A DNA stretch of 54,618 nt. It comes from JBMNOZ01 sp050943335. Lineage in GTDB: Bacteria; Bacillota; Desulfitobacteriia; Desulfitobacteriales; Syntrophobotulaceae. The DNA lies in assembly GCA_050943335.1 (NCBI GenBank), contig JBMNOZ010000015.1, positions 1-54,618 of the forward strand, in the 5' to 3' direction. The position numbers and the translations under genes were made by a program. Below the pieces are notes generated by a model, which searched no databases, was not told the DNA's origin, and was given only the letters and a program-made list of their open reading frames with translations. Shown in pieces: positions 1 through 8,093 of the stretch (position 1 is the stretch's first letter; each line of letters opens with the position of its first letter).

Positions 1-66
1 CCATCGGTTAAAACTCCTTTCTGGTTTGCTCATCACTTACCATTTTCGGAGTTGCCGATGGTTTTT
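1..66 (+). terminator. Two-helix hairpin with U-run at the left edge
   Basis: CCATCGG (1-7) pairs with CCGATGG (55-61). Inside it ACTCC (13-17) pairs with GGAGT (48-52). The outer helix is followed by TTTTTCCTTTTT. This looks like a rightward terminator for a gene lying left of the window, but the inner helix and about 30-nt apical loop make it larger than usual. It starts at the window edge, so more structure may lie outside. Confidence 0.45.
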
Positions 67-200
67 CCTTTTTACTTTTGCGAACTTAATTGTACACTAT
101 CACTTATCATCAACCATTTATAACAATAATCTCAAAAATTAACATATTTTTTAATTATTGCTAGTCGAAAAACAAAAACACATAATTTTACATTTTAACT

Positions 201-244
201 AAAAAAAGGATTGCGCTTTGTTTAAAGTCTAGCGCAATCCTTTC
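201..244 (-). terminator. Intrinsic terminator after the alcohol dehydrogenase gene
   Basis: On the minus strand AAAGGATTGCGCT pairs with its exact complement (205-217 with 231-243), followed by a run of seven T. It lies about 20 nt past the stop of the dehydrogenase gene. Confidence 0.85.
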
Positions 245-262
245 CAGCGAGGCTTTTTATTT

Positions 263-1276
263 TTATTCTATATTAACAATAACTTTCATCACCGGGTCTT
301 TCCTAGCCATCATATACTCATAAGCTTTGTCATATTCTTCCAGGGTGAAATGAGCAGTGATCAAGGGTTTTAATTGTACTTTGCCTTCCTGGACCAGGGC
401 AATTGATTCCTGGTAATCAGGTTCTCTATACATCTGTGATCCGTAAACCGTTAATTCTTTGTCCTGGATAAGATTGATAGCAATCAATTGTTTTTCTCCA
501 AATACTCCAGTGATCACCACTTGACCGCCTTTGCGGCAATATTCTAAAGCTTCATTTACTGATCTGTCAACGCCTATGCATTCAATAGCCACGTCCGCAC
601 CACTTCCAAATTCTCTAGCAACTGCTTCCCGAACGGATTCCTCTCGCTCGTTGATGCAAAAATCAATACCAAAATCTTTAGCGTAGTCCAGACGATATTG
701 GGTCCGACCTGTAATCATAACTTTTGCGCCCTTGGCTTTCGCCGCCTGGGCAACTAGGTTGCCTATGGTTCCGGCTCCAATAACCAGGACATTCTTGCCG
801 TTAACATCTCCGGCTAAGTTTACAGCGTGCACTGCTACTGATAAGGGTTCGATCATTGTTCCCACGTCAAAGGGCATGTCAGCGGGAATTTTCGTCACTC
901 TTTCTTCTTTTATCGCTACGTATTCGGCAGCAACACCGTCGGTATGAACGCCCATGATTTGTAAATTGTCGCAAATATGATATTTGCCAGTTTTACAGGG
1001 ATAGCATTCCCCGCAGGTAATTTGGGGTTGAATAACAACCCGATCCCCAACTTTGATATCCTTGCTCTCGCAAGTCTCAACTACTACACCGGTCGCTTCA
1101 TGACCCTGAACAACAGGATACTGGACGAAAGGAAGTTTCCCGTGAAAAATATGCACATCAGAACCGCAAATACCTACACTTTTAACATTGATTAAGACTT
1201 CCCCGGGTTTTAAAACCGGTTTTTCCGCTTCTTGAATCTCTATTACCCCGGGTTTTACCATTACTTCTTTACGCAT
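263..1276 (-). CDS. Zinc-dependent medium-chain alcohol/polyol dehydrogenase
   Basis: A 337-residue cytoplasmic NAD(P)-dependent dehydrogenase of the sorbitol/threonine dehydrogenase branch. The catalytic zinc ligands are visible as GICGSD (Cys37) and GHE (His59, Glu60). The structural zinc loop has Cys88, Cys91, Cys94 and Cys102, and the Rossmann motif is VIGAGTIGN. I start at the ATG at 1276 because AAGGAAGGGG lies just upstream; the six-codon longer reading would begin at a GTG inside that ribosome site. It lies downstream of an MFS carrier on the same strand, but a strong terminator separates them, so it probably has its own promoter as well. The substrate cannot be read from the sequence; an oxidised sugar or polyol is a guess from the neighbour. 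Confidence 0.85.
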   Translation of the reverse strand: MRKEVMVKPGVIEIQEAEKPVLKPGEVLINVKSVGICGSDVHIFHGKLPFVQYPVVQGHEATGVVVETCESKDIKVGDRVVIQPQITCGECYPCKTGKYHICDNLQIMGVHTDGVAAEYVAIKEERVTKIPADMPFDVGTMIEPLSVAVHAVNLAGDVNGKNVLVIGAGTIGNLVAQAAKAKGAKVMITGRTQYRLDYAKDFGIDFCINEREESVREAVAREFGSGADVAIECIGVDRSVNEALEYCRKGGQVVITGVFGEKQLIAINLIQDKELTVYGSQMYREPDYQESIALVQEGKVQLKPLITAHFTLEEYDKAYEYMMARKDPVMKVIVNIE

Positions 1277-1317
1277 TTTTTCCCCTTCCTTCACTTAATT
1301 ATTATTTGGTAACTTTT

Positions 1318-1364
1318 TAAAAAAGCTACAGAACTGATTATTATGAAACTTCAATTCTGTAGCT
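1318..1364 (-). terminator. Intrinsic terminator after the MFS gene
   Basis: AGCTACAGAA (1324-1333) pairs exactly with TTCTGTAGCT (1355-1364). On the minus strand the stem is followed by TTTTTT. The sequence GTAGCTAATTGAA occurs twice here (1359-1371 and 1383-1395), so one arm of the hairpin is partly duplicated. Confidence 0.8.
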
Positions 1365-1420
1365 AATTGAACAAATTATTCCGTAGCTAATTGAAATGAA
1401 TTATTTATTTAATTCTAAGT

Positions 1421-2689
1421 TTAAGCATCCAGTCCCTGTTCCTTAGCTTTAGCCGCTCTCTTAGCTAATACGACCGGATTAGTTTCTTTCAAGAAGAATG
1501 TCGTAATAGCGGTCAGCCAAAGAGCTGTTGCGCCTATCATAAATCCAGGGGCAAGACCTACGTTGTCGGCAACTTTACCCACTCCAATCGGCAAGCAGGC
1601 ACCGCCGATAAATTCTCCGGCTCCATGGCTTACACCTTGAGCACTGGTTCTCAATTGTTCTTGTACAGATTCGATTGGGATGACACCTGAGAGAACAGGA
1701 ACCATGGAGGAGTTCATTCCGGTAAACGCTACATAGGCAATGGTTGCAATAATCGTTCCTGGGAATACTGCCATGCAGAACGGCGACAAGCTGGTGAGAA
1801 TAGCCGCAACGATAACTGCCGGCCTACGCCCAACTATATCGGACACCTTCGGGGTTACTACACACCAGATTAGATAGAGAACACCCATTGTAGAGCTGAT
1901 AAAGCCCATCTGTTCAACAGTGTAACCACCGACGTTGGTCAGATACAGCGGTCCGTAAAGCATTAGAGTCCAATAACCGCAGAAAAGGAAGATGTTAGCG
2001 AATATACCTAAGGTAACGTTTCTGATCTTAAACATCGATAGAACGCCACCGGCTTTCTTGAGCTCTTCTTTCTGCCTTCTTGCTTCTTCCGGATCCATAT
2101 GGATTTCTTTTAGGAAGATTCCTAGTAAAATTGTAAGGATCAGAGTCGGGATAGCAACTAAAAGGTAAGTTCTCTGCCAGGAGAAATGCTGTACCAATTG
2201 GGTAACCATAATTGGCCCCAAGGTAATGGCTATCAAACCAACACCGGCGTTGGCAATACCATAGTTTCTCCCGAAGTTCTTGGGACCGGCTTGCATAAGG
2301 AAGCAGCCGAACAAACCGAGAAGCGGACCTTCAACTATACCAACAAAAAAGCGGACAACAAATAATTGCTCGTAAGAACTGACCATCGCTGTCACTGCTG
2401 TGGCCACGAATGTTAAGAACATCCAGGTAACAAACCAGACTTTTCTGCGACCGGTCTTATCTTGAATAATTCCGAATACAACCGCTGAAATTGAATAAGC
2501 TCCTGTGTTAATAAAACCTAAAAGACCAATTTGAGTATTAGTGATGTGTAATTCGGGTTGGATAACTGGCAGTAAATAGGACATTGCCAACCTGTCTAAA
2601 AATTCAAACCCGAATGACAGAGTAATAAGAACAACTACTATTAATTCATATCGCTTATCATAATTATTATCATAAACTTGTTCAGTCAA
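1421..2689 (-). CDS. MFS transporter (12-TM, organic-acid/sugar-acid type)
   Basis: A 422-residue integral membrane carrier of the major facilitator superfamily. Twelve hydrophobic segments fall in two halves of six with a basic central loop (around EEARRQKEELKKAGG). The loop 2-3 signature is present as DKTGRRK, and a matching DIVGRRP follows in the second half. The start is a TTG at 2689 with AGAGGG seven bases upstream. The overall look is of the ACS/ExuT-like permease group, but I cannot name the substrate. The upstream gap holds two palindromes that could be operators, and a terminator follows. Confidence 0.85.
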   Translation of the reverse strand: MTEQVYDNNYDKRYELIVVVLITLSFGFEFLDRLAMSYLLPVIQPELHITNTQIGLLGFINTGAYSISAVVFGIIQDKTGRRKVWFVTWMFLTFVATAVTAMVSSYEQLFVVRFFVGIVEGPLLGLFGCFLMQAGPKNFGRNYGIANAGVGLIAITLGPIMVTQLVQHFSWQRTYLLVAIPTLILTILLGIFLKEIHMDPEEARRQKEELKKAGGVLSMFKIRNVTLGIFANIFLFCGYWTLMLYGPLYLTNVGGYTVEQMGFISSTMGVLYLIWCVVTPKVSDIVGRRPAVIVAAILTSLSPFCMAVFPGTIIATIAYVAFTGMNSSMVPVLSGVIPIESVQEQLRTSAQGVSHGAGEFIGGACLPIGVGKVADNVGLAPGFMIGATALWLTAITTFFLKETNPVVLAKRAAKAKEQGLDA

Positions 2690-2875
2690 ATCAATCCCTC
2701 TTTCCTTAATTATATTTTTAGGATAGCAATTGATTTAGCAATTGACTGCTTATTTAAGTAGACACTTCACCCCCATTCTATATATCAAAATAGGATAAAT
2801 GCCCACCTCCCTATTTTTTACTTTATGCTAATTTTTTGAGAGCCTTGGGAATAAGAGGTTGATTCTATCTTTTTT

Positions 2876-2894
2876 TACCATCGACATGATGGTA
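2876..2894. promoter_or_regulatory. Palindrome, candidate operator for the MFS gene
   Basis: TACCATC-N5-GATGGTA, a perfect 7-bp inverted repeat about 190 nt upstream of the MFS start. Size and symmetry suit a dimeric helix-turn-helix repressor or activator. No regulator gene for it is visible nearby. Confidence 0.35.
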
Positions 2895-2972
2895 CCATAA
2901 ATACCCATCGAGCTCAATAGTTTTTTTATCGCTGCTAGGAAATTAAATATAGAGAAAAACCCGCTTCTATTT

Positions 2973-3006
2973 AATACAATCTTTATTGTATTTAACTAAT
3001 TGTATT
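2973..3006. promoter_or_regulatory. AATACAAT/ATTGTATT palindrome with an extra half-site
   Basis: AATACAAT (2973-2980), four bases, then ATTGTATT (2985-2992), and a further TTGTATT at 3000-3006. The same half-site words make up the long palindrome in front of the YtrA-type regulator gene at 5368-5410. That raises the possibility that the regulator also acts here, but the region is AT-rich and chance is a real alternative. Confidence 0.3.
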
Positions 3007-3074
3007 CACCTTGTTATTCAAATATCCCTTGGTTTTCTGCTGACCATCTTAAACATTGAAGTTTAATGTCATTA

Positions 3075-3104
3075 ATAAAAAATAGCTACGAATCGCAGCT
3101 ATTT
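3075..3104 (-). terminator. Intrinsic terminator after asd
   Basis: On the minus strand AAATAGCTGCG pairs with CGTAGCTATTT (one G-T pair, loop ATT) and is followed by TTTTTATT. It lies about 40 nt past the asd stop. Confidence 0.8.
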
Positions 3105-3141
3105 TAACACTAACAATTTAGGGCCTTATTATTTTTAAAAA

Positions 3142-4227
3142 TTACTTATTCTGTAAATATCCCTCCGCTTTAAGTAACTCAGCGATAAGAACTGCCCCTC
3201 CGGCCGCCCCTCTTAAAGTGTTATGGGCTAAACAGACAAATTTATAGTCGTAAATTTTATCTTCCCTGAGGCGGCCTATAGAAATCCCCATCCCCTGACC
3301 AAAATCTCTATCGAGTTTAGTCTGGGGACGATTCTCTTCCGCAAAGTATTGCATGAAAGGCTGGGGAGCGCTTGGCAAGTTCAGTAGTTGAGGACAGCCT
3401 TTATAGTTAGTCCACATCTCAATAATAGTCTGCTTATCAGGTTTTTGGGCAAAAGAGACAAATACGGCAGCCATATGCCCATCGCTAACTGGAACCCTAA
3501 TACACTGGGTGGTAATCTGAATCTCTTCCGTAGGGACAATTTCCTGTTCCCGGATGGATCCCCAAATTTTCAAAGGTTCCTTCTCGCTTTTTTCTTCTTC
3601 TCCGCTAATATAAGGAATGACGTTGTCGATCATTTCCGGCCACTGAGCAAAAGTTTTCCCGGCCCCCGAGATGGCCTGATAAGTACAAGCTAAAACAACC
3701 TGGGGGTTGAATTCTTTTAAGGCGTGGAGCGGTGGCACATAACATTGGATAGAACAATTAGGTTTGACAGCAATAAACCCGTTTTTGGTCCCTAAGCGTT
3801 TCTTTTGATAGCTGATAATCTCAAGGTGTTCAGGGTTAATCTCCGGAATAACCATCGGCACATCAGCACTCATTCTGTGCGCCGAATTACAAGAAATTAC
3901 AGGCGTCTCCGAGCGCGCATATCTTTCTTCCAAGATTCTAGTTTCATCCTTATCCATATTCACGGCACAAAAAACAAAATCGACCTCGCCACAAATTTCT
4001 TCGGTTTGAGCTGCGTTCCTAACAGTGAGTTTTTGCGCCGCATCCGGTATATTTCCCGGCATCCCCCATCTATTCTTTACAGCCTCTGCGTAACTCTTAC
4101 CGGCGGATTTTTCGCTGGCTGCGATAGCGGCAATTTCAAACCAGGGATGGTTTTCCAAGAGGGAGATAAGCCTTTGACCAACCATACCTGTACCCCCAAT
4201 TATGCCGACTTTTAATTTCTTTTCCAC
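3142..4227 (-). CDS. asd: Aspartate-semialdehyde dehydrogenase
   Basis: Reduces aspartyl phosphate to aspartate semialdehyde, the branch point to lysine/diaminopimelate, threonine and methionine. The 361-residue protein has the NADP-binding start GIIGGTGMVGQ, the active-site cysteine in KPNCSIQ and a catalytic-region histidine in SDGHMAAV. Length and motif spacing fit the archaeal/fungal-type subclass found in some Clostridia rather than the enterobacterial one. The GTG start at 4227 has AGGAAG seven bases upstream. It stands alone between terminators, away from the dapB-like gene at 19.2 kb, so lysine-pathway genes are dispersed here. Confidence 0.9.
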   Translation of the reverse strand: MEKKLKVGIIGGTGMVGQRLISLLENHPWFEIAAIAASEKSAGKSYAEAVKNRWGMPGNIPDAAQKLTVRNAAQTEEICGEVDFVFCAVNMDKDETRILEERYARSETPVISCNSAHRMSADVPMVIPEINPEHLEIISYQKKRLGTKNGFIAVKPNCSIQCYVPPLHALKEFNPQVVLACTYQAISGAGKTFAQWPEMIDNVIPYISGEEEKSEKEPLKIWGSIREQEIVPTEEIQITTQCIRVPVSDGHMAAVFVSFAQKPDKQTIIEMWTNYKGCPQLLNLPSAPQPFMQYFAEENRPQTKLDRDFGQGMGISIGRLREDKIYDYKFVCLAHNTLRGAAGGAVLIAELLKAEGYLQNK

Positions 4228-4432
4228 AATATCACTTCCTATTTTGACTTGAAAAAAATCAGTATTTACTCCATCAAAGTATAATTCAAGACTATATTAA
4301 CTGCAAGACAACAGGCTTTAAGGACTAGAGTAGTTAAAAGCTTACTTGCCACGCCTTATGTAATATTATAGGTAATCAGATAATCAAATCTTCATTCAAG
4401 TGTCGACAATTCCTGGCAATGGCATTCATGGA

Positions 4433-4453
4433 AAAGGTACTGATCGTACCTTT
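4433..4453 (-). terminator. Hairpin downstream of the YtrA-type operon
   Basis: AAAGGTAC-N5-GTACCTTT, a perfect 8-bp stem about 30 nt past the stop of the membrane-protein gene. The T-run after it is short on both strands, so termination is probable rather than certain. The rest of the 4228-4484 gap shows nothing else I can support. Confidence 0.4.
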
Positions 4454-4484
4454 ATTAGCTCGTATCAACCTTAATTGAAAAAGG

Positions 4485-4961
4485 TTACAACAAGTAGACC
4501 ATTGGTAGAAAGCTCAAGAGCCAAAATAGCCAGACCCAAACAGAAGAAACACCCGCTTTTCCTTTCTCCCTGACTACGTTCATATCTACTGTTATGATAC
4601 GGGACTGCTGGTAAATCCAGCCTTTTTCTCTTTTCAGAGCTTGAAGTTTTTGCTGGTATTTATGAATCACAAACCAGTTGAAAAATAAATTAGCCAGTAC
4701 CAGCATGAGCAGAAAGAACTCGAAATAGAACCCAAGGGCTGGAAGCAGTAACAAAAGGCTTAATCCTCCGGAGAGCAGGAAAATGAAAATACACACCTGT
4801 TTATACCTGCTTAACATGTCTTGTACTTCCGGTGCTTGGACATGAGCGTCAGAAAGAGTTACGCCTAGAACCTGATGATTTTGATCCTTAGTATAGAACA
4901 ACGTAAACGCTGCCATCATCCCAAAAACCAACCAGGCAATGATAATTAGTGTAATAAACAT
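4485..4961 (-). CDS. Small integral membrane protein co-transcribed with a YtrA-type regulator
   Basis: A 158-residue protein with about four hydrophobic segments: residues 1-24, two adjacent segments near 60-100, and the C-terminus. A charged cytosolic loop lies between segments three and four. I do not recognise a named family with confidence; it resembles the small membrane proteins of the DUF1648/SdpI-like group. I start at the ATG at 4961 because GGGAGGG sits seven bases upstream; the longer frame overlaps the regulator gene. It follows the regulator stop by a few bases, so the two form an operon and the regulator probably controls it. YtrA-type operons usually include an ABC transporter ATPase gene; none is here. 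Confidence 0.7.
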   Translation of the reverse strand: MFITLIIIAWLVFGMMAAFTLFYTKDQNHQVLGVTLSDAHVQAPEVQDMLSRYKQVCIFIFLLSGGLSLLLLLPALGFYFEFFLLMLVLANLFFNWFVIHKYQQKLQALKREKGWIYQQSRIITVDMNVVREKGKAGVSSVWVWLFWLLSFLPMVYLL

Positions 4962-4974
4962 AAGCATTCCCTCC

Positions 4975-5349
4975 CTACTCAAATACCGAATCAATCAGGT
5001 TTAAGATATATTCTGTAACTTCCTGCTTGGTAGCGCCTCTCATTCGGGCTTCTGAAATCAGAAGTTCCAGTTGATAGTCAAAATCCCGATTAAAAATTAT
5101 ATCGCCCTTACCGCAATCGCTGATCCGAGCTCCATGTCTGCGGTCAATAACAATAATACCTTCATCTTTTAAGAGGGCATAAGCTTTATTAACTGTCATC
5201 GGATTTACTCCAATATCCTGGGCCAGTTGGCGGACAGTTGGCAAGGCATCCCCGGGGTTTAAAATTTCTTTAGCAACAGCAAGTACGATCTGATTACGTA
5301 TCTGTTGGTAAATTGGGGTATCGCTGGCCATGTCAATCCTTAATATCAT
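4975..5349 (-). CDS. GntR-family transcriptional regulator, YtrA subfamily
   Basis: A 124-residue DNA-binding protein. Residues 10-75 form the GntR winged helix-turn-helix (PIYQQIRNQI, then VRQLAQDIGVNPMTVNKAYALLKDEGII). Only a short C-terminal helical tail of about 45 residues follows, as in YtrA-type regulators. They lack a ligand domain and usually repress a membrane-transport operon in response to envelope stress. The ATG start has AAAGGG seven bases upstream. A 43-bp palindrome lies 19 nt before the start codon, an ideal position for autorepression. Confidence 0.85.
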   Translation of the reverse strand: MILRIDMASDTPIYQQIRNQIVLAVAKEILNPGDALPTVRQLAQDIGVNPMTVNKAYALLKDEGIIVIDRRHGARISDCGKGDIIFNRDFDYQLELLISEARMRGATKQEVTEYILNLIDSVFE

Positions 5350-5367
5350 GAGTTTCCCTTTCTGTAG

Positions 5368-5410
5368 ATTGTATTATTTGTATTGATAATACTAATACAA
5401 ATAATACAAT
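5368..5410. promoter_or_regulatory. 43-bp palindromic operator of the YtrA-type regulator
   Basis: Two 17-bp arms, ATTGTATTATTTGTATT (5368-5384) and its exact complement (5394-5410), separated by GATAATACT. Each arm itself contains two TGTATT words, so the element could take up two dimers. It lies directly upstream of the regulator start. Palindromes of this kind in front of ytrA-like genes are typical self-repression sites. Confidence 0.75.
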
Positions 5411-5544
5411 ATGTCAATAAAAAAATCAACCTTGTTCTGAAATTTTAAATATCAGGATAAGGTGAATAGATTTAGAGATAGGGCGGAATATAGGACAAGT
5501 AAAGGCTAAAATGTTTACACAGCAAAAAGCTTTTTAATATTTTA

Positions 5545-5573
5545 TGGCAAATCTGATAAGAATACTGTATAAT
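5545..5573 (+). promoter_or_regulatory. Possible promoter of the glutamate dehydrogenase gene
   Basis: A perfect -10 hexamer TATAAT at 5568-5573, about 80 nt before the start codon. The base at -35 distance (TGGCAA, 5545-5550) is a poor match, so an activator or a different -35 choice is possible. Confidence 0.4.
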
Positions 5574-5651
5574 ATTGATTTCCCTGTTCTCAAACAGGTG
5601 GTTTTCATGTAGAATTAGGGCGTGATTTTAGAATGGAGGGTGTACTAAAGT

Positions 5652-6986
5652 ATGTCTTATATCCAGCAAATAATAGATCAAACTGTTCAGCGTAATCCTT
5701 CTGAACCCGAATTTCAACAAGCGGTTAAAGAGGTCCTAGAATCTTTAACCCCTGTTTTCGCTAAGAGACCAGATTACATTGAAGCAGGCATTCTCGAAAG
5801 AATTATTGAACCGGAGAGACAAATTATATTCCGGGTTCCTTGGGTTGATGATCAGGGCAAAATTCGAGTAAACCGGGGATACAGGGTCCAGTTTAACAGT
5901 GCCATCGGTCCTTACAAAGGCGGGATACGTTTTCATCCCTCTGTCAATCTTGGAATTATAAAGTTTTTAAGTTTTGAACAAATCTTTAAAAATTCCCTGA
6001 CCGGTATGCCCATCGGCGGTGGCAAAGGGGGCAGTGATTTTGACCCCAAAGGCAAATCTGATCATGAAGTAATGAGATTCTGTCAAAGTTTTATGACCGA
6101 ACTTTATCGTTATATAGGAGCTGACACCGATGTTCCCGGTGGCGACATCGGAGTGGGGGCTAGAGAAATCGGTTATCTTTTCGGGCAGTATAAAAGAATT
6201 AAAAATATTTACGAGGGCGTCATTACCGGTAAAGGCTTAAACTACGGGGGTAGTCTAGCCCGCAAGGAAGCCACGGGTTTTGGCCTTATATACTTTACTA
6301 ATGAGGCTCTAAAAGACCGAGGTCGCTCTTTTGACGGAGCACGAGTAGTAATCTCCGGTTCTGGCAATGTCGCTATCTATGCCGCTCAAAAAGCCCAAGA
6401 ATTCGGGGCTCAAGTCTTAGCTTTAAGCGATTCCAACGGTTATGTTTACGACGAAGAGGGAATAGATCTCGACCTTATTAAACAACTAAAAGAGGTAGAG
6501 AGAAAGAGAATTAAGGATTATGTGAAACAAAGGCCGAGTGCCAAATATTTTGAAGGTCCTGAAGGCCTTTGGACAATCCCCTGCGATATCGCTCTCCCCT
6601 GTGCGACCCAAAATGAGCTAAATGAAGTCTCCGCTTGGACCCTTATTAATCACGGCTGTTATGCTGTCGTTGAAGGTGCTAACATGCCCTGCACCCCAGA
6701 AGCGATTCACGCTTTTCAATCTGCCGGGCTTCTCTTTGCACCGGGCAAAGCCGCAAATGCCGGCGGAGTAGCAACTTCTGCTTTGGAAATGTCTCAAAAT
6801 AGCATGCGCTTTTCCTGGTCCTTTGAAGAGGTCGATAAAAAACTGAAAAGTATTATGAAAAACATTTATTTAAACACCCGTGCCGCTGCCGAAGAGTATG
6901 GCTGCAAAGGGAATCTAGTCGCCGGTGCTAATATTGCCGGATTTATCAAAGTTGCGGACGCTATGCTCGCTCAAGGAATCGTTTAA
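5652..6986 (+). CDS. gdhA: Glutamate dehydrogenase (NADP-type, hexameric)
   Basis: Interconverts 2-oxoglutarate plus ammonia and glutamate in the cytoplasm. The 444-residue length is that of the small hexameric GDHs. Visible motifs are the glutamate/2-oxoglutarate pocket PYKGGIRFHPSV, the catalytic-lysine region PIGGGKGGSDFDPKGKSD and the nucleotide-binding GSGNVAIYAAQKA. GGAGGG lies 11 bases before the ATG. It is a single-gene unit whose stop codon lies only two bases from the stop of the convergent cobD gene, with no terminator between them. NADP preference is inferred from the family. Confidence 0.93.
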   Translation: MSYIQQIIDQTVQRNPSEPEFQQAVKEVLESLTPVFAKRPDYIEAGILERIIEPERQIIFRVPWVDDQGKIRVNRGYRVQFNSAIGPYKGGIRFHPSVNLGIIKFLSFEQIFKNSLTGMPIGGGKGGSDFDPKGKSDHEVMRFCQSFMTELYRYIGADTDVPGGDIGVGAREIGYLFGQYKRIKNIYEGVITGKGLNYGGSLARKEATGFGLIYFTNEALKDRGRSFDGARVVISGSGNVAIYAAQKAQEFGAQVLALSDSNGYVYDEEGIDLDLIKQLKEVERKRIKDYVKQRPSAKYFEGPEGLWTIPCDIALPCATQNELNEVSAWTLINHGCYAVVEGANMPCTPEAIHAFQSAGLLFAPGKAANAGGVATSALEMSQNSMRFSWSFEEVDKKLKSIMKNIYLNTRAAAEEYGCKGNLVAGANIAGFIKVADAMLAQGIV

Positions 6987-6988
6987 GA

Positions 6989-8077
6989 CTAAGTGGTCCG
7001 AGCCACAGCTTCTAAAGCGTCCAACAGCTTAGTATTGTCTTCATGTTTCTTAACCGCAATTCTGTAATATCCAAATCCCAGACCGCGGTAATTGGCACAG
7101 GAACGAATTAAAAACCCTTTTGAGAGCAAGATTTTATCTAGTTCTCGATGCTTAGGGGCATAAAAAAAGATATAATTGGCCAAAGAGCCGTAAACTTTGA
7201 AACCGAGAGCCTGTAATTCTTTTTTAAGAAAGGCTCTTTCTTTTTTCACCAGGGTTAATGATTCCTGCAAATAACCCTCTTCTCTTAAAGCTCTAACCCC
7301 TGCAGCCTGAGCTAAAGACGAAACACTCCAGTCCTGGCCGGCAAGCCTTAATTTGTTAATAAGCTCTTTATTTGTGGTTAATAAATACCCCAGTCGGATT
7401 CCGGGGATCGCAAAGGCCTTGGTAAAAGCTTTCAAGATCACTAAATTATTATAGGACCCAATTAGATTTTGAACGGAATAATTCTGAGGTTCCTCCACAA
7501 AGTCCATAAAACATTCATCTACAATCACAATTGAGGATTTCTCATAAGACGTTCTTATCTTACTGCTCTTTTCCAGCACTCTCTTAATTAAAGCGTTTTC
7601 CGTCCCCTGCCCGGTTGGATTATTAGGATTGCAGATCCAAATCATATCCATTCTGTTTTCCAACAACTCGAGAAAATCCTCTTGCAAGGAAAAATCATTT
7701 TCTGGTTCGAGGGAGTAATAATAAATATTGCAATCTACCGTCCGCAAGGCTTTTTCATAGTCGGCAAAAGTCGGGGCCAGAAGCAAGGCATTTTTGGGCT
7801 TTAGAGCCACGGGAAGTCTGAAAATAAGTTCGGAGGCTCCATTAGCGCAAAGGATATTTTCCGGTTCTGTGTTTTCATAAGCCGCCAGAGCTCGGGTCAG
7901 TTCCCTACAAAATGGATCGGGATAGTTTACACAGTCCTCAATGGCTTTTTTAATAGCTTCTTTAACTCCCTCCGGGATCCCCAAAGGGTTAATATTGACC
8001 GAAAAGTCAAGAATTTTTTTATTCCCCACTTTTTTTTGGGCTGTATAGAGATCCCCGCCGTGAACATACTCATACAT
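6989..8077 (-). CDS. cobD: L-threonine-O-3-phosphate decarboxylase / CobD-type PLP aminotransferase
   Basis: Last gene of the B12 operon. CobD makes (R)-1-aminopropan-2-ol phosphate, the linker that joins the corrin ring to the lower ligand. The 362-residue protein is a fold-type I PLP enzyme related to histidinol-phosphate aminotransferase. It shows NPLGIPEGV near the N-terminus, the substrate/PLP stretch WICNPNNPTGQ and the PLP-lysine region LKAFTKAFAIPGIRLGY. I start at the ATG at 8077 with AGGAG ten bases upstream; the TTG three codons earlier is too close to that site. Position beside cbiB supports CobD over HisC. Confidence 0.88.
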   Translation of the reverse strand: MYEYVHGGDLYTAQKKVGNKKILDFSVNINPLGIPEGVKEAIKKAIEDCVNYPDPFCRELTRALAAYENTEPENILCANGASELIFRLPVALKPKNALLLAPTFADYEKALRTVDCNIYYYSLEPENDFSLQEDFLELLENRMDMIWICNPNNPTGQGTENALIKRVLEKSSKIRTSYEKSSIVIVDECFMDFVEEPQNYSVQNLIGSYNNLVILKAFTKAFAIPGIRLGYLLTTNKELINKLRLAGQDWSVSSLAQAAGVRALREEGYLQESLTLVKKERAFLKKELQALGFKVYGSLANYIFFYAPKHRELDKILLSKGFLIRSCANYRGLGFGYYRIAVKKHEDNTKLLDALEAVARTT

Positions 8078-8093
8078 AATTGCCAATCTCCTC

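Larger units (their letters stand above)
2690..3074. other. Long intergenic region between asd and the MFS gene
   Basis: AT-rich and without a credible coding frame. It should carry the minus-strand promoter of the MFS gene. It contains two clear palindromes, listed separately, at 2876-2894 and 2973-2992, and at its right edge the asd terminator. I see no riboswitch or RNA gene. Confidence 0.5.

Noticed and set aside
1..61. Left-edge structure as a c-di-GMP riboswitch or hammerhead ribozyme
   Set aside because: On the minus strand ACCGATGG and TGATGA...GAAA recall parts of these RNAs. The rest of either core is missing, and a terminator with an inner helix explains the plus strand better.
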